A DNA stretch of 64,000 bases from Diospyros lotus (lineage: Eukaryota > Streptophyta > Magnoliopsida > Ericales > Ebenaceae), in assembly GCF_014633365.1 (NCBI RefSeq), contig NC_068350.1:27147119-27211118 (forward strand), read 5' to 3'. The position numbers and the translations under genes were made by a program. Of this stretch, positions 12,111 to 24,500 are shown piece by piece (positions within the stretch are counted from its first letter, which is position 1; every line of letters starts with the position of its first letter). A model generated the notes under the pieces. It ran no database searches. It was not told the DNA's origin and was given only the letters and a program-made list of their open reading frames with translations.

Positions 12111-12578
12111 TGATATTTATCTTATCCTTTTTTGGGGATGAAATTTATTAAGAATGATGTTTATCTTAATATTTAAAAAAAAAATTAGAATTAGAATTCT
12201 TTATGAATAATTAATTATCTTTTCGAAAAAAATTTTGGATGTCGGAATTATCTTGTTGCGCGTTTACGTGGAACCCCTCATGTGTGAAACATTTATGCCT
12301 TTCAACTCAAAATTTCATTTTGGACTCTTGAATTTTTCTTATGATACAATAATTATCAAAGTAATAAGCCTGAATTTCAATCTCAAAAGAAAAATTATTT
12401 TGACTAAAAATGCTTTGTTAAATCACTTTTCACATTTTAATCAAGAAATAATAATCACTTTTCAGATGGTGTTATAAAATATATTTCTACTAAAATGAAA
12501 TCTGTTTATTTTCCTATGCACCAATTTATTTATATAAATAATTAAGAAAGATCAATTTTGGATATGGACAAGGGAAGT

Positions 12579-12593
12579 GGGGGGGGGGGGGGG
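12579..12593. repeat. Poly-G tract of 15
   Basis: An uninterrupted run of 15 G lies 66 bp beyond the 3' end of the tRNA gene. Length is prone to sequencing and assembly error. Confidence 0.9.
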
Positions 12594-12658
12594 AACAATA
12601 ACGCAACGCCTTCGTCCCCGCGGAAGCGACAAGACCCAACCAAAAGGGTTTGCGTGTT

Positions 12659-12732
12659 TGGCCCATGCAGGTCTCGAACCTGCGACCTTCGCGTTATTAG
12701 CACGACGCTCTAACCAACTGAGCTAATAGGCC
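12659..12732 (-). tRNA. tRNA-Ile (anticodon AAT)
   Basis: The minus strand folds as a complete cloverleaf of 74 nt. The acceptor stem is GGCCTAT pairing with ATGGGCC and the discriminator is A. The D arm contains TAGCTCAGTTGGTTAGAGC, which doubles as the A box. The anticodon loop is CTAATAA with anticodon AAT. The T arm GCAGGTTCGAGACCTGC holds the B box GGTTCGAGACC. There is no intron. A TTTT terminator for RNA polymerase III lies about 14 nt downstream (12645-12642). All stems pair, so it looks functional. It decodes ATT/ATC through inosine at the wobble base. It is the only confident host gene in the window. Confidence 0.97.
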
Positions 12733-13040
12733 ACGGCCATGTGCGCCCGTGTTAGTTTATTTAGATGTTGATAAATTTACTTCATTTATATTATGGTTAA
12801 AAGTTGAGGATAAATTAATAAAGAAAATTCAATTTTAGAACACCTTTTAAATTCGTATGCCGAACTTTCAATTAAGTTTCGGTTGTATAATGCCATTACT
12901 ACCTCCTAATGTCCACCCTTAAACTAATAACAAGGCACAAAAACTACTAACTAGATGATGAGGTCATCACTCTATCATATATATCTCTTTTTTCTTTTAA
13001 TATTTTAATTACAAAAACAGAAGTATATATTCTCCATTAA

Positions 13041-13062
13041 TCTCTCTCTCTCTCTCTCTCTT
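13041..13062. repeat. (CT)n microsatellite
   Basis: About eleven uninterrupted CT units. Confidence 0.9.
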
Positions 13063-13296
13063 TCTCAATGTAATTGATTGAACAAATTCAAATTGATTTA
13101 ACTATGCAATCAAAAGCCCAAATAAATCATTGTAATTTGAAAAGTGAAAAAACACCCACGAAGAAATCCAAGAACGATGAAGCATAGGTCAAGATCAATT
13201 TCTATTGAAAGACAAAGTCATTCACGACATCAAAGAAAATTGAGAAAGGGGGAAATAAAAAGATTAAGACACATATGGTGTTTAGAGAGAGAGAGA

Positions 13297-14450
13297 TGTT
13301 GGGCTTGTACAAGTATGTCAAGACGTACTCAAGATGGAGGTGAATTGAATGTTATAAAAATTTATTTGAAAATTGAAGTCTTTCTTTGTTTGAAATGAGA
13401 TTTTAGTGTAATAGAATAGTAAGTGTAAAATGGTACTTGCAAACCTTGAAAAATTTAAAACAAGAATGAAAATCGATATAAGAGATTTATAGTAGTTCGG
13501 CACAAGCTACCTATTCCACTACCTTAAGTCCTCAATAACGATTTTTAAATCTACTAAAATCTTCTACTTTAACTCAAGTAGGCCTTCTAACAACCAGTTA
13601 GGTAAATTACAATCTCCTACTTATACAAAGTAGGCCTTCTAGCAATATTACTAAAAAATATACAACACTTGATACAAAAGAGATGATCTGAAACATAAAT
13701 CTTCTAGGTATAATGTCTCTCAAATATACAAATGAAGGCTAAAACAAGATAATACAATTGATATATGTAGCTGCTTGATAGAAAAATTTAAACACAATGA
13801 GCACTTGAAGAAGAAAGATATGGCTTGATGCTTGCACTATTTCATTAACCTTTTCCAGTGTTTCCTTGGGCTGTATTTATAGCTTTTTCTTGAGTTTGAA
13901 TTAAATGAACTATTGATGGAGCCATTGTGAGTATTTAATGCCTGTAAAAATTAGTTATTTTAATTTATTAGAAGACAAAACTATCGACAAATGATAAAAT
14001 TCGTCGATTGTTTCTTTCAAAATATTTGAAATTTTAATTTGGATTTCAAGAACTTTCGGCATTATACAAAGGAAGTCGACTTGATTAGATAAACTATTGA
14101 TATTTTAGGCATAAAGTCGACTATTTTAAAGAAATGTCAACATTTTACGGTCACTATTAACTATTTTTGAACTTAGAAACAAACAATCGAGAGCTTGAAA
14201 AATGTTTGTCAACAGTTCTTAAATACTGTCAACTGTTTTATCTCTTAGGCTTAAAATGGTTAACATTTTAAAACATTAAGTCTAAAGTTTTTTATTTTTA
14301 AGATAAACCATAAGATAGAGGCATAGATCAGTCAATATTTTACATTGAGAAGTAGACAGTTTGGCCTTCATCATTTAAAAAAAGTGTATGATTTTTGAAA
14401 AACAACTTAGACATAATTTATACACATATTCATTTGATTTCAAACACATA
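13297..14450 (-). repeat. Copia-type LTR remnant, minus strand
   Basis: Read on the minus strand the right-hand end is ...ATTCACCTCCATCTTGAGTA... closing with GCCCAACA at 13297, the usual 3' end of plant Copia LTRs. Further in is the block ATAGTAGTTCGGCACAAGC with repeated CTACTT...AGTAGG spacers, and then many degenerate GTCGACTATT motifs (13980-14350), also typical of these LTRs. The other end was not located; it is near or beyond 14450. Confidence 0.6.
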
Positions 14451-15282
14451 TTTCTTAATTGGAAAATTGATAATTTCCAAAATAAAATATTTGCCAAAAA
14501 TGGATTATATATGGAGTGACAAAATGGTTGGAAAACATTAACATCCTTAGGCTATTTTTAACTTTTAAGGATATATCAATTTCAATTTTCAAGCTAATAT
14601 GTTTATACATTTGAAAATCAAAGGCTATGAAAACATTTTTCATAAATGAATACAATAAAAATTTATATTATCCAAAAAATATAAAAAACATAACAACGAG
14701 AAAGAGAGAGAGACTAAGGGAGAATCTGAGAATGTGAGAAGGGCCTAGAAAAAAGAAGAAAATATAGACATATAGGGGGAGTGAGCAAGAGATAAAAATA
14801 GTAAAAATTGAATATGCGATGATGAGATGTAGTAACCAATGCAAGGAGGAGATACATGATCGCTTAAAACCTAGCAAGTATATATAACATCTCGGTATTT
14901 TGGAGATGATAATCATTAATTTCGGTATTTGAGGTGATTTTTAGGGCCATTGGGTTATTATTAGAAAATGACGACATGATGGGTCAATTTGTAATTCTGT
15001 GAAAAGGAATGTCAAGAAATGAATTGAGAAATTAAGGTAGTTACTGAATAATTGTGGATTTAAGGGAAAATATTAATTTAGATTGTTTAAAGGAAATGGG
15101 TAAGTATTTGATAAAATCGGGGTATTAGTGTTATTATTAAAGGGGGCGAAGGTGATAATTTTCAAGAGATGTGGGGTCTAAGTGTAATTTTCAAAAACTG
15201 GGGTGAAATCTCTTTAAAATTAAAATTTGCATAATATTAATTGAGGAGGCTGCACGCGTGGAGGAATTTGCATAATATTACT
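14451..15282. other. AT-rich spacer without recognisable genes
   Basis: No protein frame with recognisable similarity. The 82-codon minus frame at 14668-14916 is a low-complexity hydrophobic by-product of GA-rich sequence. Confidence 0.45.
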
Positions 15283-16287
15283 TACTTTAGTAGTAATAAA
15301 TATTTATTAATATGAAGTGTTATTTGAACGTGAAAAATTCATGTAGAATAAAAAATTATTAGGCTTAATAATATTATTATTAGATTAGATAGATTCAATG
15401 TATAGACCTAACTACATTCAAAAAAGGTACATATAGTTAATTAATAAAATAAAAAAAATTAAAAATCTAGAAATCACCACGAAATTAGAAAAATGAAATA
15501 CTCAAAAAAAATATTAGATTCAGCCTAAATTAAATAGATTCAATATATGCACCTACCTAAATTACATAGATTCATGATCTTGTAGGCTATTGGCCTCTGG
15601 TGCTGTCTCTTGACATTGTATTATCCTAGTATACCAAGTGTATCTTGTACAATTTTGATCTATACATATTTACCTTTGATGAAAAAAAAAAAGAATGTAT
15701 ATATAGTTAATTAATGAAATAATAATGATTAAATTACAAATAATTTAAAAATCTAGAAATCACCACAAAATTAAAAAAATAACTTATTTTAATAGTAATA
15801 AATATTTATGAATATGTAATGTTACTTGTGTGTATAAAGTTCAATTGGAATAAAAAATTATTAGGTTTAATAATATTATTATTAGATTAGATAGATTCAA
15901 TATATGGTACCTAGTTACATTCAAAAAATGTACATATAGTTAATTAAGAAAATAATAATGATTAAATTATAAATAATTTAAAAACCTAAAAATCTAGAAA
16001 TAACCCAAATTTAGAAAAATGAAACGCTCATAAAAAAAGATTTACTTGGACAGCTCTTATAATTTCTTTTTATATGCAAATCGTAACTAATTAAGCAAGT
16101 AGTATATTTTGTATCAATATTTCAAATGGTTATATAGGTGCAACTTAGTTTAAAAATAATAAATATTTTTAAATACGAAGTGTTACTTGAATATGTAAAG
16201 TTCAAGTAGAATGAAAAATTATTAGGTTTAATAATATTATTATTATTATATTATATTAGATTAGATAGATTCAATGTGTGCACCCAC
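15283..16287. repeat. AT-rich repeat family G, three adjacent degenerate copies
   Basis: Each copy holds AGTAATAAATATTTAT, then GAAGTGTTACTTGAA, then AAAAATTATTAGGTTTAAT, ATTAGATTAGATAGATTCAA, and ACATATAGTTAATTAA. Copies begin near 15283, 15775 and 16148. More copies lie at 18040-18110, 21005-21573 and 26635-26805. No terminal inverted repeat or coding frame is evident; it behaves like a satellite-like or MITE-like repeat and serves as target for several insertions here. Confidence 0.8.
15572..15692 (+). mobile_element. Possible 5'-truncated LINE-type insert with poly-A tail
   Basis: A 120-bp segment ending in TTACCTTTGATG plus 11 A interrupts a family-G copy; matching copies lack it between ACATTCAAA and GAATGTACATA. 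A short unrelated piece with terminal poly-A is what a truncated LINE or retrocopy leaves. No coding sequence is present. Confidence 0.4.
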
Positions 16288-16470
16288 CACTAAAAAAAAA
16301 AAGAGTTATTAACGACCAAAATCTAACAATGGGATTAATTTGGTGGTTAATATAGTATTATTAACGACTAAATATAAATCCTGTAGTTATAAGATAAATT
16401 TTAACGACAGGTTAAATAAGTCGTCGTTAATAAATTATTTTCCCATCGTTATTGAATAAAAGTTTTAATT
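16288..16470 (+). mobile_element. CACTA-like terminus with subterminal repeats
   Basis: CACTA followed by poly-A begins exactly where family-G similarity stops, preceded by CAC as a possible 3-bp target copy. The next 150 bp contain repeated TTATTAACGAC / GTCGTTAATAA motifs, as in CACTA subterminal regions. The matching far end was not found. Confidence 0.5.
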
Positions 16471-16809
16471 CTAACCATGAAATAATAAAAAAAATTATTA
16501 AAATTTAAGTACTACTTATAATAATTATTTTATCAAACTAATTAATTTATTATAATTATTATAATAATGCAATATATAAAACTAATTAATTTATTTTAAT
16601 TATTAGATTTATAATATAGTTATATTTTTAAATAAATATTGATTTGATGTCATAATTTAAATTATTTTATTACCATATTTTAGATTATTATTTTATTAGT
16701 TATCATAATCATAAATTATTTTATTTTTATCAATTAAATAATTAATAATATTATTTGTATAAATTATTTTATTTTTATTTAGCAAATAAATATTTTAAAA
16801 AAATATGTA
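16471..16809. other. Very AT-rich spacer
   Basis: TTATTTTA-type sequence, no gene seen. Probably interior of the CACTA-like element. Confidence 0.4.
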
Positions 16810-17062
16810 ATGTGGGCGGGAACTAGTCCGCCGTATCTCTCTCACTTTCTCTCTCCCTCTTTCCTTCTTCTTTCCCAAATCGATAAATTCCTAAATCTAA
16901 CCCTAACTCTCTCTCTCTCTTTGAAGTACTCCGGCTGTTAACTAATTCGCTACTACCTCTGCCTCCTTGCGTCGTCGCTGCCTCCGCCTCCAGCTCGATC
17001 GGGCTTCGCCTTCGCATTCGCCACTCAGATTCGCCTCCATCTTCGCTGCCTCAAATAAGGTA
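16810..17062 (+). other. CT-rich, GC-raised segment resembling a 5' UTR exon
   Basis: A sudden rise in GC, TCTCTCTCTCTC tracts, a telo-box-like CTAACCCTAA, codon-like CTCGATCGGGCTTCGCC and an exon-like end AAATAAG followed by GTATATATA suggest a transcribed leader with a splice donor. No downstream coding exon was found. It could be a captured host promoter/leader inside the CACTA-like element or a gene relic. Confidence 0.3.
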
Positions 17063-17185
17063 TATATATATATTGTGTGTGTATATGTATTATGTGTGTA
17101 TGTATATGTATTCTGTGTCTATATATATTTTGTGCAAGTATATGTATATATATATGTGTATATGTATTATAAAGTTACATGAGAG
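17063..17185. repeat. TATG/TGTA-rich low-complexity tract
   Basis: Alternating TATATGTAT and GTGTGTAT; a frame through it encodes only a Tyr-Val repeat and is not a gene. Confidence 0.75.
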
Positions 17186-17749
17186 AAGCTCAACTCTTGA
17201 AACACCCTGTTATGAATTGCTCTTGACTGTATTATGAATTGGCAATCTGATGCCCATCTCACCAACAGTTGGTGCCAAATGTATATAGCTTTTGTGTTCT
17301 TTAAGAGAAGTATTATGAGTTGTCAATGGCCATTCGTTAATTAGGATGATGATGAGGATGAACATGAAAGGATAATGATATGAAAATATAAAGGATTTTA
17401 TTTATTTATGCGATTGTTTAATATCACATTTTGAATTAATTTAATAAATATTAAATATTAACACCTAAGTTGTCTTAACCTTTTTTCCTTTTCCTTTTTT
17501 CTTTCAAATTATAACACAATATCTTTGACTCAATAAATTAGGTAAACAATTAAATCAAACTGTAGATTTTATCCATCAGCCACTCAGTTTCATTCCCTAT
17601 TAAAAGTCCACAAACTAAATATTCTAGAGCAATCCACACCTACCTAATTCAAGCCAGTCTTACTCTCTCTGTAATCATAATAGGAAAAGGAAGGAAAAAG
17701 TTGGGAGTGAAAATCTTGAAATAATTAATATACATATATATATACATAT

Positions 17750-17890
17750 AAATAATAAAAATCATCAAAGTGATAGTCTAATGATTCAAAGTACATTTGG
17801 TAAGGGGGAAGTCTCATGTTTGATCCTTTTAATCCAATAAATCCGTAATATTGTCTTTTGTTAGAGGTTGCCTAATTTTTTTATTTATTG
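17750..17890 (+). mobile_element. Possible degenerate tRNA-derived SINE
   Basis: GTGATAGTCTAATGA resembles a pol III A box and, about 35 bp further, TGTTTGATCC resembles a B box; this spacing is usual for plant SINE heads. The tail is AT-rich without a clean poly-A and target copies were not identified. Confidence 0.3.
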
Positions 17891-18256
17891 TTTATTAAAA
17901 TTTAAGAATTACAAGAGCCAGAGCAAGAGCAAATCACAAATGTTTAAGAAGGATATAACTTAAATTTTCAAATGTCTTATAATTATGTGGATTACATAAA
18001 TTTCAAAAATAATTTACCAACAACAATATCTAATAAGTATACTTACATTCAAAGATTATACATATAGTTAATTAATAAAATAAATAATTTAAAATTTTAC
18101 GCAACACATATGTTTGATGAAAGTTAAGTAAAATTCAAAGAGAAAAAAGAAAAAAAAAAAAAGAAAGAAGAAGAGAATTTTAGGACTTTTATCTATTTTA
18201 GTCTTTTAAATGATTGGCAACACCCAACTAATCTTCATACATATATATATATATAT

Positions 18257-18756
18257 ATATGGGTGTATCTGACTTTAGTTTCAATAAATATGAATATGAA
18301 GTTGTTCATTCTTGACCAAAAAAGGGTGATCGGAGGGGGGATCGCGACGGCAGGGTGCAGGCTCTGACGACGGGTTCGTTTGGGAGGCGGCTGACACCTG
18401 CAAGCACTCCGACGCTCGAGTGAGTAAGAGAGCAATGAAATGATAGTGTATTAGTAGGTTAGAGGTTAGAACATATATTGACTCTAAAAAGAGTTGGTTG
18501 ATATAGGAGGAGGAGACGTCCTCCTGCATGCATGCGTCGTACGTTTGCAAGTGATGGGACTGATTATCCGGCATCGGTGGAGATTCCCAGATGGTAGCAT
18601 GGTGGCGACGTGACCCTCATTAATGTGGATGAGATCCGTCATTAATGAGGATGGGATCTGAGGCACCTATGCGGATACCCAGCGGGGGTTGCAATGATGC
18701 CTATGGCAGGCTGGCGCTGGGTCGAGATTATGCCTAGAAGGAGGACTAAGAGAGAG
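18257..18756 (-). repeat. Gypsy-type LTR fragment, minus strand, interrupted by LTR-B
   Basis: Minus-strand text includes TCACTCGAGCGTCGGAGTGC, a leader motif common after the TATA box of plant Gypsy LTRs, and is GC-richer than its surroundings. It continues past LTR-B at about 20946-21003 (GGGCCAAGATTGGACCCAGG). Ends of the older LTR are unclear. Frames of up to 97 codons here have no recognisable product. Confidence 0.45.
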
Positions 18757-20940
18757 TATAATACCCCATATTTTTGTGAAGATGCCACGTATTTTAAGTG
18801 AGTTTAAAATACCGAAAATATGTTTGAATTGGCAACGAGTGACCGAATTAATCGTAGGGAGTACCCTAGAGCTTAGATACCTAAGGTTAAAGATATATTT
18901 TTGATGAGCGTCTCGAGGCGAGATTTATGACGCTGAAAGAAATCAAATTAGAAATGATTTTTGGTTAAGCTAAGTTGTAGCCTAAAAAGACCGAATGATG
19001 GTAAGGGGCTTCCGAAAAATCATATATATTGAGTAATTTTGAGTTATTAATTTTGGGATTTTAAGTATCTTGATAAATTTGATGTTTGAGGGTGTAATTG
19101 TAATTAGAGAATTATCCAAATGAAATAAGGATAAAATTAAGAGCTTATGTGGTAAAATATTAAAGTTGAGGACTTGAAATAAGGGACAAAGTGTTATTTG
19201 AAAGAAGTTTGGGGTTTTAGCTTGGATTCCAAAAGGTCAATTCATTCTAGTTTTGGATTTCAAAAGCCACTCAATTATGGCTTTGAGTCTTTGGAGTCCA
19301 TGGTTAAGATTTGACAAGTGGCATAATGTAATTGGTTGGAGAAATCTATAAAAAAGCACCATGGGTTCTTCTCAAATCATTCCAACCAAGTTTGAGGAGT
19401 GAAGCACTCTAAGAGAAGGAGCTTGCTCTAGAGAGACAGAAGGGAGTTCGGCAAGAAGGCGGGAAGAAAGCGGCGAAGAAGCGGCGGAGAACGAGACTCG
19501 TCGGAGTTGCGAGTCTTCACCGGAGTTCGCCAAAATCATTCAGCAAAAAAGTGAGGTAAGTCTAATTTTTTTTTTATAATCCTGTAGAAGGGGAAGAGAG
19601 GGTCGCGTAGGTTCAAATGGGGGTCGAATCGAAGTTAAAACGAGAAAGTTATGGCCGAAATACCAACCCGAGGCGAAGCAGTCCGAGACTGCTGTGCAGC
19701 GTGTGAGATACACGCGCCGAATAATAGCTGCGCGTGAGGGCGCATGGCTAGAATTCTTGGGGCGCGTGAGGGCGCATGAGGGGTGCTTTTTCCATGAAAT
19801 TTTTTAGTTATGCCCCTAATTTAATACCCTTCAACCCCATATAAAAATATTTAAGGTTAGGTTTACCAAAACACATGTTTTCTGCAGAAACCTAGGCCGT
19901 TTGCTGTGAAATTATACCGTCGAAGAGATAAACCAACAAGGTGAGACTCCTATACTCCAAATCATATTTTTTATTCTCTTATGAGAGACTTCTATTGCAT
20001 GAGACGTATTTTGTGAAGTTCTTACACATAAACGCTTATTATTCTCTTACGTGAAATCATGATGCATATATGAAATGTATTTTTCTGAAAATTATATGCT
20101 ATTGACTTTTTAACTGTTGCATTTATAAAATTCGTGTGGCCATACTGTTGTACCTATTTGTTGTTGGCCAAGGGCAAAAGTCGGATATCCCCCGAGAGGC
20201 GCTATGCATGCGCCATCGAGAAAGCTCTTGTGGGGAAGACCGTGAGTCTAAGGAACAACGAATGTGGTGCTTACATGAGTTCTACGAGGTCGGGCCGAAG
20301 TGACATGGTTAGGGACCTCCCGAGAGGCGCTATGCGTGCGCCATTGAGAAAGCTCTCGTTGGAGGAGGCTGACGTGTTCACGAGGTACCTCGGAGTAGTT
20401 CTCCTTGTCTTCTCATACATTTTATACCTAATCATGCATCGATATAAACTGTTTTTTTTTGGAATTTCTCACTAGAAGATTCATCTTCTAATTGGACTAT
20501 GTCCTTGGAATATTCAAACGTTCCAGGTTCGACGAGCAGCTCTAAGGGAAAGGAGATAGCTGAAGGATAAGCTTACTTTACTGCCTGTAGCATGTTTAGC
20601 ATATCTATGTTTATGTGCAAACCTATGTAATTTTGGATATGTTTAAGATGTTCGGTTATCATTTGATGATGTCCATGTAATATATTTTGTAGACGTCTTA
20701 AACAATTTTATGATAAATAAAGTATTATGGTTGTGAACTATATCAAGTTCGATCTAGCTTCCGCATTCAAGATTTTAACTCCTGTCTTAGCTATTCGATT
20801 ATTGGATTTGTTAAGCTGAGAATGTGTAAATTTGGATTTTTGGGATATTGTGTGATGTATGACAGCTATTGTGATATGAAAAATTTTGATATTCCCGAAA
20901 TCCTAAGATATAACACGCTCAAGAAATTTGGGGTGTTACA
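18757..20940 (+). mobile_element. Solo LTR (LTR-B), same family as LTR-A
   Basis: Begins TATAATACCCC (the canonical TG is now TA) and ends GGGGTGTTACA, 2184 bp, one base shorter than LTR-A. Flanks GAGAG (18752-18756) and GGGAG (20941-20945) are a 5-bp target duplication with one change. A TATA box lies at 19346-19354. Similarity to LTR-A runs end to end, including the duplicated GAGGCGCTATG block near 20195-20365. No internal sequence remains. The 113-codon frame at 20134-20475 is inside the LTR and is not a gene. Confidence 0.88.
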
Positions 20941-21004
20941 GGGAGGGCCAAGATTGGACCCAGGACGCAATCCTAAAGGGAGCCCCGAGATTGGGCCCGA
21001 ACAG

Positions 21005-21573
21005 TCCAGAAGTGTTACTTGAATGTGTAAAATTCAAGGTTTATCATCCCTATTTTGTTGTTAGGTTCATTGCATTAGAGTAATAGATAATTAAATGTAT
21101 GATGATAAGATAAGCACAATTATTTTTTAAATAAATAATAAAACTTAAATCTAACCTATTTTATTGGTTATATAGGTGCAACATACTTTAATAGTAATAA
21201 ATATTTATGAATACAATGTATTACTAGGATGTGTAAAGTTCAAGTGGAATAAAAAATTATTAGGCTATACTTTGTATCAATCTTTCAAATGGTTATATAG
21301 GTGCAACTTACTTTAATAGTAATAAATATTTATTAATAAGAAGTGTTATTTAGATGTGTAAAGTTGAGGTGGAATACAAAATTAATAGGCTATAATTTGT
21401 ATCAATATTTCAAATGGTTATATAGGTACAACTTACTTTAATAGTAATAAATAAATATTTATGAATACGAAGTGTTACTTAAATGTGTAAAGTTTAAGTG
21501 GAATAAAAAATTATTAGGTTTAATAATATTATTAGATTAGATAGATTAGATATATTCAATATATGCATCTAAC
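21005..21573. repeat. Family G repeat with a tandem array of about 125-bp units
   Basis: GGTTATATAGGTGCAAC recurs at 21166, 21291 and 21416, each followed by TTTAATAGTAATAAATATTTAT and GTGTAAAGTT. So three tandem units precede the insertion point of LTR-C1. One such unit also lies near 16128-16250. Confidence 0.85.
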
Positions 21574-24500
21574 TATAATACCCTGTGTTACATGGTGATG
21601 GAAAAGATACGATTTTCAGTTATTTTGAAAGGACCTAGGGTGGTCCGGAAAGGTCAAAAGTTGATTTCGATAAATTAATTAATTAAATTTGCTGAATCCA
21701 AGACAATGAGTGTCCCGAGACTTAGATGCCCAGGAAAGAAGGCATGAGATTTGTGAGCGTTTCGAGATGAGGTTAATGATGCTAGAAGCAGTTCGATCGG
21801 GAATAATTTCTAGAATAAATTCTATATAAACTCGAATGGGTGCCAGTATCGAATGGTCGTAGGGGACCTTCGAGAAGCTGAGGGGTGGTCCGGTTTTGTG
21901 AGTAAGGCAACCCTGAGGTATTTTTGGATGGAATGAAGGTCCTGTGCAAGTGTAGGGATGAAATCGACTTTATCGAGTAGAGAACAATTATTAATTTTGG
22001 AAGAAATCAAGAGTTTAGGGACTTTATGGTAATTAATGTAAGGCCTTGGAGGGTCCAAGTGTAATTATCTAAATTTTTAATTGTAATTAATAAATCCCTC
22101 AAGTGTAATTAAAGAGAATATGGGGGGTTTAATATGTAATTATATGTATATATATATATATGGTTGTACGAGTGTGGATTGAGGGCCAAGTTTGCTAAAA
22201 TTGAAGTGGATTTTAGCTTCTTCCATTTGAAGCTTGGTTGAGAGATGCAATGCCAGAGGGAGAACAATGCAATCAAGAAATGAGGGCCGATGAAGACTAG
22301 CCGAATGCGGCGTTCAGCAGTGGTAGAGATGGCCGATGGTTGGAAGAAGAAGCCAGTGGTGATGGTGGCTATCACAGACGTGAGGTAGAGCAGCAGCGGT
22401 GGCAAACCAGCGGTGGTTTGCGATGGAGCACGCAGAGGTGGCTGGCGGGGTCGCAGCGAGATGAGGCATCGGCATCAACGACTGAAGGCTGCGGTGATGG
22501 CTGAAGTAGTTGAGGCAAATGGCCATGGCAGCGCGCAGGGGTTGTGCGTGATGTTGCTTGCAGCGGTGGCGACTGGCCGATGGTAGCTTGGCTGACGCGG
22601 GAAGTAGTGGCGGTCGGTGGGCCAAGCAGCAGCAATAGTGGGCAGCGGCTAGGTACGGTTGCAGGTGAGCTGGACGCGCAGAGAAGAAGAAGGAGAAGAA
22701 AACAAAAGGAAAAAGAAAAAAAGAAATAAAAAAAGGAAAAATATGGAGAATAAGGGGAAAATGGGAAAAAATAGGAGAAAATTCTAAAAATTATTTCGAG
22801 GCTCGAGAAGCGTGCCAGAAGCTCGAAAATGGAAATTTGAGTGTAAGGTGGCAGCTCAGGAGATAGCGTCGATATGGGCGTTTTTCGAATTTCTCCTCTA
22901 GGTTAATCGAGGTAATTAATTAATTATTTCTTTTTAAATTCTTCACTTTTTGTGAGATGTTGTTGAATGATGTAATGTGTTGTGATGGTTGGATTATGTA
23001 ATACCTGATATTACATGGTGTTGGAAAGGTATAATTTTCGGTCATTTTGAAAGGACCTTGGGTGGTTCGGGAAGTCCAATGGTTGGTTTTGAGAAATTAA
23101 TTAATGAAATTGGCTGAGTTGGCGGCAGGGAGTGCCTGGGACTTGGATGTCCAGGGAAGAAGGCAAGAGATTGGTGAGCATCTCGAGATGAGGATAATGA
23201 CGCTCGAAGCAGTTCGATCGGGAATAATTTTTGGAATAAATTCTGTATAAGCCCGAAAGGGTGCTAGTATCGAATAGTTGCAGGGGACTTCTAGGAAGCT
23301 GAGGGAACCCTATGGGTGGTTCGGTTTTGAGAATAAGGCAACCCTTAAGTATTTTTGGGTGAAATCGAGATCTCGTGCAAGAGCAGGGAAGAAATCGAAA
23401 CTTTCAAGTAGATGCCGGTTATTAATTTTGGAAAAAAAATTAAAAATTCAAGTGGTTTGATGATAATAATTTAAAGCTTGGAGGGCCGAAGTGTAATTAG
23501 TATATCTTCAAGTGGAATTATTAAAACCCTTAAGTGATATTATTGAGAAATTGAGGGGTTAAAGGTGTAATTAATGTATATGTATATATATATATATAGA
23601 ACCGGGACATTGCTGGGAGGATTTCAAATTTGAAATCAAAAGCAGAGAGGGAACGATTAGAGAGAGAGCAGAGGAGAGTGAGAAATCGTAGAAGAGAGCT
23701 CGAGAGAAAGAGGGAGCCGGGTCGAGAGATCGCGAGAGAGGGCCAATCAGCCATAGTAGCCGCTGCCATGGCCAACGATGAAGCATCAGCAATCGCGATG
23801 CAGGCGGCCATGGTTGCTATGGCCGAAGGCAATGCAGGATGGAGCAGCTCACGGTGATAACGGCTGGCGGTGGCGATGCGGACAGCAGCGATGGCCGGTG
23901 AAGGCTGAACCAGCGGCAGTAATGGCAGTCGGCGTGCTAGAGTTGTAGCGCGCAGAGGTGCGCGCGAGGAAGCTGGTTGCAGTGGGCTAGTGGCGCTCGA
24001 AAGGCTGAGCCGACTAGTGGTCGGCTAGTCGTGGCTAGCGGCGGTCGGAAGCGCACAACTAATGGTCGAAGGCGAACAATGGAAGCGGCGGCCAGGTGGT
24101 GGGTGGCACTGGTGCACGGGTGAGGGCTGGTGCGCGAGAAGAAGAAGAAGGCACAGTGCGCGCGCGGGAAGCCGAGGAAGAAGAAGGAAGAAATAGAAAA
24201 AGAAAAGAAAAGAAAATAAAAATAAAGGAAAATATAGAAATTGGGAAAAAAATAGGAGAAGATTTCATAAAATTCTGTAAAAATTCTAGAAATTATTTTG
24301 GAGCTCAAGGAGCGTGTTGGAAGCTCAAAATGGAGATTTGGGAGTAAGATGGTAGTATAGAAAGCAAGGACAGTGTGGGCGTTTGGCTGCTTTTCTCCCC
24401 AGATGAGTCGAGGTAAATTAATATTTTCTTCCCAAGTTATTTGCATTAAGTAAGTTAATGTAAAATAATTATTTGTTGGATTAAACCCTATGCCGGGGTT

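Noticed and set aside
16823..17182. Short frames on both strands in the CT-rich segment
   Set aside because: Composed of Arg/Glu or Tyr/Val repeats from microsatellite-like DNA, with non-ATG starts.
22109..22729. Overlapping frames of 78-103 codons on both strands in GC-rich sequence
   Set aside because: They lie inside solo LTR-C1, overlap on both strands, are low in complexity and are not conserved in frame in the sister LTR-C2.
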